Assembly (NCBI GenBank): GCA_905331475.1
Contig: CAJNYU010000001.1
Location: forward strand, 124,001 to 188,000
DNA from: Rotaria socialis
Taxonomy: Eukaryota > Rotifera > Eurotatoria > Philodinida > Philodinidae
Length of the DNA: 64,000 bases
Direction: 5' to 3'
Shown here piece after piece: positions 60,094 to 64,000 of the stretch; position 1 is the stretch's first letter, and each line of letters opens with the position of its first letter. The notes under the pieces were generated by a model that was not told the DNA's origin, did not search any database, and saw nothing but the letters and a program-made list of their open reading frames with translations. A program made the translations under genes and the position numbers.

Positions 60094-63000
60094 TTAAATA
60101 CCACCACCACTTCGTTCCGGTGATGGGTTATGTTTGATTTTATCAATACGCGCCGCTTTAATAAAATGACTCGTTGATACAGCGCCAGATTTGATTGCAC
60201 TCATCAACTGCAAAACAGAAAACAAAAAGCATCTACGCAATTCATAGAAAAAATCGATTGAAATTACTTGAAGAAATTCTTCTGTTTCAATAATACCATT
60301 TTGATTTTGATCAATTTCACCCATTAATATTCGAAATTCTGCTTCCGATACGTCACTTTTTGATACCTAGAAAATATTTAAATACATAAAAAAAGGACGA
60401 TGCATTTTTTTCTATATCAACTAATTTTACTTGTAAATGCCGTTTTAAATCCTTAAGTGTTAAAAAGCCTTTGTTTTCAACATCGATTTGACGAAAATAT
60501 TTCATGTAGTAACTCATTTCTTCACGTGTTAAATTAATTGGTACCTCACGACGCATATCACGTTTCAAATTAAGACCCATTTCACGTAATAAAAATCGCT
60601 TAGCACGATCTGTTTCCTCCTGTTTTTTTTGTTCAAAAAAAGAGACAAAAGCAAAAGCAAATAAAATCGATTAGAAAAAGTTTTGCTTTCTTGTACTTTC
60701 TTTTTTTGCTCATTCCAATGTAATTCTTGTCCCATGATCTGTATTATACTAGGAAGAGCTTCGTCGGCTGCAATCACATTTAAAAATGAAAGTCGAGTTC
60801 GCCGAGCAAGAATATCTACAGCTGTACGAGCATATTCTTTGATAGCATAGCTTATTTCAGCTTCAATATAAGGAAATTCTTCGTGTAAACGTTTGCCAAC
60901 AACAGGCCATCGTTTCCCAGTTAATGACGATAGATCAGCTACTTTATAGGCTTGATCTCCATATGTATTTGAAAGATGAATAGCAACCTATTTTTATTTC
61001 AGAATGAATAAATAGATATTTTAGTTTTATATTAACCTCAGTGTCAAGACCGTAATCTTGAACAAGACGAATGTATGAGGTAGGCGTCCATTTTTCACCT
61101 CCAGTAAGCATTAAACCTTTTGTTATACAATCTCGTTTTGGATTTAGCTTGGCTGATTCTACACATCGATCAACTGTTTCTTCAGCCATTTGTCTATATG
61201 TGGTCCATTTCCCTCCTGATATAATTAAGGATTTATTTAATACGATTCTAATCAGATTAAATAGAGTTTACAGACAGATTACATTAATTATGTATAATTG
61301 AGTGCTTAAACGCACGCACAGAGTTCTCCTTCGTTTCTAAATAATTGAAAAGTAATTTATGTTCTACGTATCACATAATGATGTTCTATTCATCATTATA
61401 GTATAATTTCTAAGTGAGTAACATATAATGAAATATACACTAAATTTTTGTGTGGTTAGATTTTACATGAGTATTTAAAAAAAAAACATTTCTTTATAAA
61501 ACTATAATCAAACGATTTCTTCTTGTTACGTTTAGAATTTTTCTAAGCTCACTAATGACTTACTATTCTAAATAGGTGAGCTATATTGAAAATGTGAATA
61601 TTTATATTCGTCCGTATCAACTTAATGTCAACAATAGGTAGTAAAATTATTTCTCACGGCAACCAATAAGACTTTTCTTTTTCCGATAAATTAGTTTTAC
61701 CTCCAATTGTAACAAGACCTGAATCACTAACATGAATAATGTGATTTCTTGCAATTGATTGTGTATCTTTTTTATTTGGATTAAGAACAAGTGGTCGAAT
61801 ACCTGACCATGCTGATAGAACATCGCCACGACGCACTTGAACATCTGATGAAAGATAGTTTTTTACTTCACCTAATATAAAATCTACATCTTCTGTTGAC
61901 GGCGACGGATAATCAGTTACGTCGCAAGGTGTATCAGTTGTACCTAATTAAATACATTTTAAAGGAAAATTCCAAGAAAATTTTATTCATTACAAACCAG
62001 CCATGGTATGTTTTTGCCATGGCAAGAAAAATATTACACGTCCATCGGATGTATTTGGATCGAGAAGACCCATATTGGTTGGACTATAATAATCAGGTAA
62101 TACAATGTGAACACCGGCTGATGGTTGACAAATTTTTGGTAATGACGGATCATCTAATAGTCTAACTGTATCTGTGTAGGGTCCTGTAGCATTGACAACG
62201 CATTTTGCTCGAATCTTGAATTCCTTATCTAGGATATACAATTCAATGAACTATGAAGGTATCGTTGCAATATTAATTTTTAAACATCATTTTAGATAAA
62301 ATGTATGAATCTATAATTGTTTTATACTTATTAAAGACAGATCTACGTTCTTACAGATTGTAATCTTCAAAAAAGGTTTTGATTTAGAATATTAAAATGT
62401 TCAAGTTCGAATCATTACGGTAATGTCATGTATTAGCCTTCGTTGAAAATCTTTCTGATAAGTCAACAGTGAAGAATTTCGATGCAAATTCTGTACTTGT
62501 TTCGAATAGAAACTTGATAAGATCGTTGATCTAAACTATGAAAAATAATTCGGAGACTATTGTTTTGCATCATATATTTTGCAGGGTTACTATTGAGATG
62601 TCAAAAATAAAAACTGAAACATTTATTCATTTATTAGATTTTTCAAACAACGGATGCGTTACATTATCCGTAGTTGAGCAATCGAGCTTTTCAAGCACAC
62701 AATGTTTTTACATAGAAACAAGCTCTTGACGAAACGTCAACAATTTAACATCAGGATTACAATTATAACTTTTGAAAAAAAAAAAGAGTTTATTTGGGTT
62801 AGAAAAATTTTATTCGTCAATCATCCGATCTGATTTTTAGGATCTTCCAAAGATTATCCCACTACTACCACTGGGAAAATATAATATTTAATATTTCCTA
62901 TTGAACTCTAGATTCTATTTGTAAAAGGATGCCTGAACTTGAGAACCGATTCACAATAATCGTTCGAAACTCTAGAACATTGGCTTATACAAAACGACAT

Positions 63001-64000
63001 CGTAATCAATCTAAAATGTTTTCAAAAATGACGAAAGAAACAGTGATGACAAAGTATTTACTTCGACTATACAATCTGCGTTGCAAATCAAAGATCGTAT
63101 AATGTGCTCAATAGAGTTTAGAAAAGAAAAGAAAAGCGATGATGTTTTCATACTTTGAGATCGATCAAAACATTTCACACCCCGAATAACTTTTTTTGTT
63201 TGTTTTTGTCCTTGATCATTATCAACTACAATATTTTCATGTATAAAATCTGTTACTGCACAATGATTTGCAATAGCAGCACCCATATGTGCTGCCGTAA
63301 ATGCTAGTGCTATATTCATACGTGCATCATTATGTTGTCCATCGTAATAGACAATCGCACCTACAAGCTTCTCTTTTTTTAACATTGGAAATAATTCTAA
63401 TGCTTTATTTTTCGATATTACATAAGACCATCGAAGTAATTGTCGGCCAGATACAAAATCATAGAGCTTGATACCAACATAATAATATGGTAAAAGATAC
63501 CATCTAAATGATACGTCAATCAACAGATTTGAAGACAAAATGAGATTTTTACTTGTAAACAGGTAACATAATTGGCAATGGACAAGATAAATGTGGAGCT
63601 ATTTTAAGAAGATTACCACGTTCACAGAGGGCTTCTTTTACCATATGATACTAAATTTTTAAAATTAGAATTCATTATTTATTTAAAATTTCCTTAGATT
63701 ACTTGTTCGCGATCGAATTGCATGATGGCTTTTTGTAAATAACGAACACCACCATGAAGTAATTTTGTTGATCGTGATGATGTACCACTGCCGAAATCAT
63801 ATTTTTCAACTAAAGCTACTTTGAGACCTTATTCGAAAGAAATATAAGTTTATTTAGAATGACAATTTCTAAGTTAAAAAGAATGTACCACGACTTGCAG
63901 CATCGACAGCTACTCCACAACCTGTTGCTCCACCTCCAATAACAATAATATCGTATTCAGGTTCTTTCGACATTTTATCAATCTGAACTTCGCGCGACGG
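60094..64000 (-). CDS. GPD2: mitochondrial FAD-dependent glycerol-3-phosphate dehydrogenase (5' end outside window)
   Basis: Eleven exons seen on the minus strand: 64000-63889, 63827-63703, 63650-63553, 63503-63154, 62228-61998, 61943-61701, 61215-61037, 60987-60697, 60619-60431, 60366-60268, 60207-60094; all phases agree, 676 aa of a protein usually near 720. The window starts in PSREVQIDK; the leader lies beyond. FAD-binding [15 protein letters not shown] is followed by [48 protein letters not shown] and [12 protein letters not shown]. The C-terminus has two EF hands: [12 protein letters not shown] and the canonical [12 protein letters not shown]. It oxidises glycerol-3-phosphate to DHAP at the inner mitochondrial membrane, feeding ubiquinone; the EF hands should give calcium activation. 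Introns 62229-63153 and 61216-61700 are longer than the rest. Confidence 0.97.

Overview
This is a window of AT-rich animal nuclear DNA. Genes have many short introns (about 45-80 bp, GT..AG). The set includes 7TM receptors, MEF2, 4E-BP, a U-box/WD40 Prp19, Rab GTPases and mitochondrial glycerol-3-phosphate dehydrogenase, which places it in a metazoan. Compact genes, a protein joining a bacterial-type YbaY/YscW domain to a Kunitz domain, and a near-perfect spacerless palindrome all fit a rotifer, most plausibly a bdelloid. That is an inference; no species marker was identified.

Layout. 0-25 kb is gene-dense: a membrane-anchored JmjC/cupin-like protein (+), a broken alpha/beta hydrolase (-) whose tail overlaps it, a cytochrome P450 (+), 4E-BP (+), the secreted YbaY-Kunitz protein (-), a CD225/dispanin membrane protein (-), Prp19 (-), a 7TM receptor pseudogene carrying a transposon insertion (-), and two tandem Rab35-like GTPases (-). 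Splicing was worked out exon by exon with phase checks for all the intact genes.

25-37 kb is a transposon-rich accessory block without convincing genes. It holds a 1.6 kb element with CG-rich ends, a 2.2 kb palindrome running into an assembly gap, a short minisatellite, nested hAT-type and TA-flanked miniature elements, a 4.16 kb fold-back element with 4-bp target duplications, and microsatellites. 37-44.8 kb shows no gene I can support.

44.8-64 kb is gene-bearing again: an intact 7TM receptor with a 2 kb intron (+), a second copy of the hAT-like element found in the receptor pseudogene, a small single-pass membrane protein (+), MEF2 with long polyQ and polyN tracts (-), and mitochondrial GPD2 with C-terminal EF hands (-), whose first exons lie beyond the window.

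The genes do not form a pathway; this is an ordinary chromosomal neighbourhood with an unusual repeat-rich middle. Three single-n positions (10747, 31131, 52705) and one long n run (29404-29515) mark assembly joins, and sequence beside them should be read with caution.
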